In this document: piece by piece, positions 63,333-64,000 of the stretch | How the letters are laid out: each line of letters begins with the position of its first letter | Position numbering within the stretch: position 1 is the first letter of the stretch | Assembly: GCA_030848705.1 (NCBI GenBank) | Contig: CM061243.1 | Coordinates: forward strand, 97,896,436 to 97,960,435 | Direction: 5' to 3' | From: Heracleum sosnowskyi | Lineage: Eukaryota; Streptophyta; Magnoliopsida; Apiales; Apiaceae | DNA: 64,000 nucleotides | Translations under genes and position numbers: made by a program | The notes under the pieces: generated by a model | What the model saw: only the letters and a program-made list of their open reading frames with translations | Databases searched by the model: none | Told to the model about the DNA's origin: nothing

Positions 63333-64000
63333 TGTAAAATCCCAGATTTTTGGGTAGAATTAAAACTTTTATTGTATGATGATGTACATATATATGTGGA
63401 TGGTGGTAATGGTTTTTGGAGAATTAAGTATGAAATGAATATGGATTTCAGTTTTCAAACATTTTGAAAATAATAAGAATGGACTGAACATATAAATAAG
63501 AACAATCAATCTGGAAGATAAGAATACAATACTTCAGGGAAGGAAAGTATTTTTATGTCATCCAAATCAATATCTGGAATACATCCGACAACTCCGTAAA
63601 CAAGATGGCGTATGCCCGAGAAAGCACTAGAACGTTTTCTAAGTGCAAAGAGTAAAGCGAAAATAGATCAGGAATATTGGAACGGATTTTGATCCAGAGG
63701 ATTATAGAAAAACCACTGATGAATAGTAACTCTTCATTTAAAAGTTTTTCAGACCACCCTATATGCGGGACGATATAATAAACTTTCAAAGTCGCATTAG
63801 TGATCTACGATGGAAATAAAAGAATGCAGAAGCTGTCAGAATCGGAAAAATAGCATTTTTCGTTTTCTCCGAAATTTCACCAAAAACGGACTAAATAATT
63901 ATTATTTGAGGATATTTAAGGATTAAATTATTAATTCTATGGATGTGGATTAATAAAAGATTTAGAAATATTAAGAACGTTTACGGGATTAAATGTAGAC
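63333..64000 (+). repeat. Element H 3' LTR, first 668 bp
   Basis: Matches 53110-53777 with two differences (G to A near 63468, A to C near 63752). The LTR continues beyond the window. Confidence 0.95.

Larger units (their letters stand above)
53110..64000 (+). mobile_element. Element H: young Tekay-like Ty3/gypsy chromovirus
   Basis: 5' LTR 53110-57331, primer site 57336-57347 (initiator tRNA-Met), an extra ORF (57487-58182), gag-protease (58602-60347), RT-RNaseH-integrase-chromodomain (to 63299), polypurine tract AAGGAGGGGAGAC (63320-63332) and a 3' LTR from 63333 that leaves the window. The C-terminal chromodomain and very long LTR point to the Tekay/Del lineage. The visible 668 bp of the 3' LTR differs from the 5' LTR by two substitutions, so insertion is recent. 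The only lesion seen in gag-pol is one TGA. Confidence 0.93.

Overview
This is nuclear DNA of a flowering plant, probably a eudicot with a large, transposon-rich genome. The evidence is nested LTR retrotransposons of typical plant lineages (Ty1/copia elements resembling SIRE/Maximus, and a Ty3/gypsy chromovirus resembling Tekay), MITE-like foldback elements, a Helitron-type end, and one intact intronless family 1 glycosyltransferase that looks like UGT92A. I see no bacterial or organellar features. I cannot name the species.

Layout. 1-5014: 5' half of a minus-strand copia element (A: pol running off the window, gag, 5' LTR), inserted in a plus-strand copia element (B). 5015-6554 and 10381-10451: non-coding 3' internal part of B, split by a complete gypsy solo LTR (6555-10380) with matching 5-bp target duplications. 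10452-11033 and 24196-25357: the 3' LTR of B, split by a complete 13.2-kb minus-strand copia element D (11034-24195). B itself sits in the pol of a third minus-strand copia element, C (25358 to about 29400). About 29480-30646: 5' end of a minus-strand gypsy element (G) with a tRNA-Asp-like primer site. 30647-35039: AT-rich spacer with a 0.73-kb foldback element, a 167-bp tandem duplication and a Helitron-like 3' end. 35040-42243: complete but dead copia element E of another lineage. 42244-46511: the only gene-bearing island, with the UGT gene on the minus strand and two MITE-like elements. 46512-53109: 3' LTR and long accessory ORF of a further SIRE-like element (F), interrupted by a young plus-strand Tekay-like chromovirus H (53110 to beyond 64000; 4.2-kb LTR, extra pre-gag ORF, gag-protease, RT-RNaseH-integrase-chromodomain).

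How the parts relate. Each retrotransposon encodes its own replication machinery, but every readable copy carries lesions. D and E have LTR pairs that differ by only about 0.5-0.9 percent, yet their coding regions hold many stops and frameshifts. This fits mobilisation in trans, or in part assembly error.

Most notable signals. (1) Each SIRE-like family carries its own 8-12-nt motif, repeated many times in its LTRs, spacers and variable protein linkers but not in conserved enzyme domains. Two of the families, D and F, also show a very long accessory ORF after pol. The arrangement resembles the short family-specific motifs recognised by VANC anti-silencing proteins of VANDAL elements. (2) In all three readable gag-pol junctions a 35-43-nt segment with GT...TGCAG borders holds the gag stop, and its removal would put gag and pol in frame. 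(3) A C-tract hairpin next to the primer site is kept by compensatory changes across five families. (4) The chromovirus has an additional ORF between primer site and gag.
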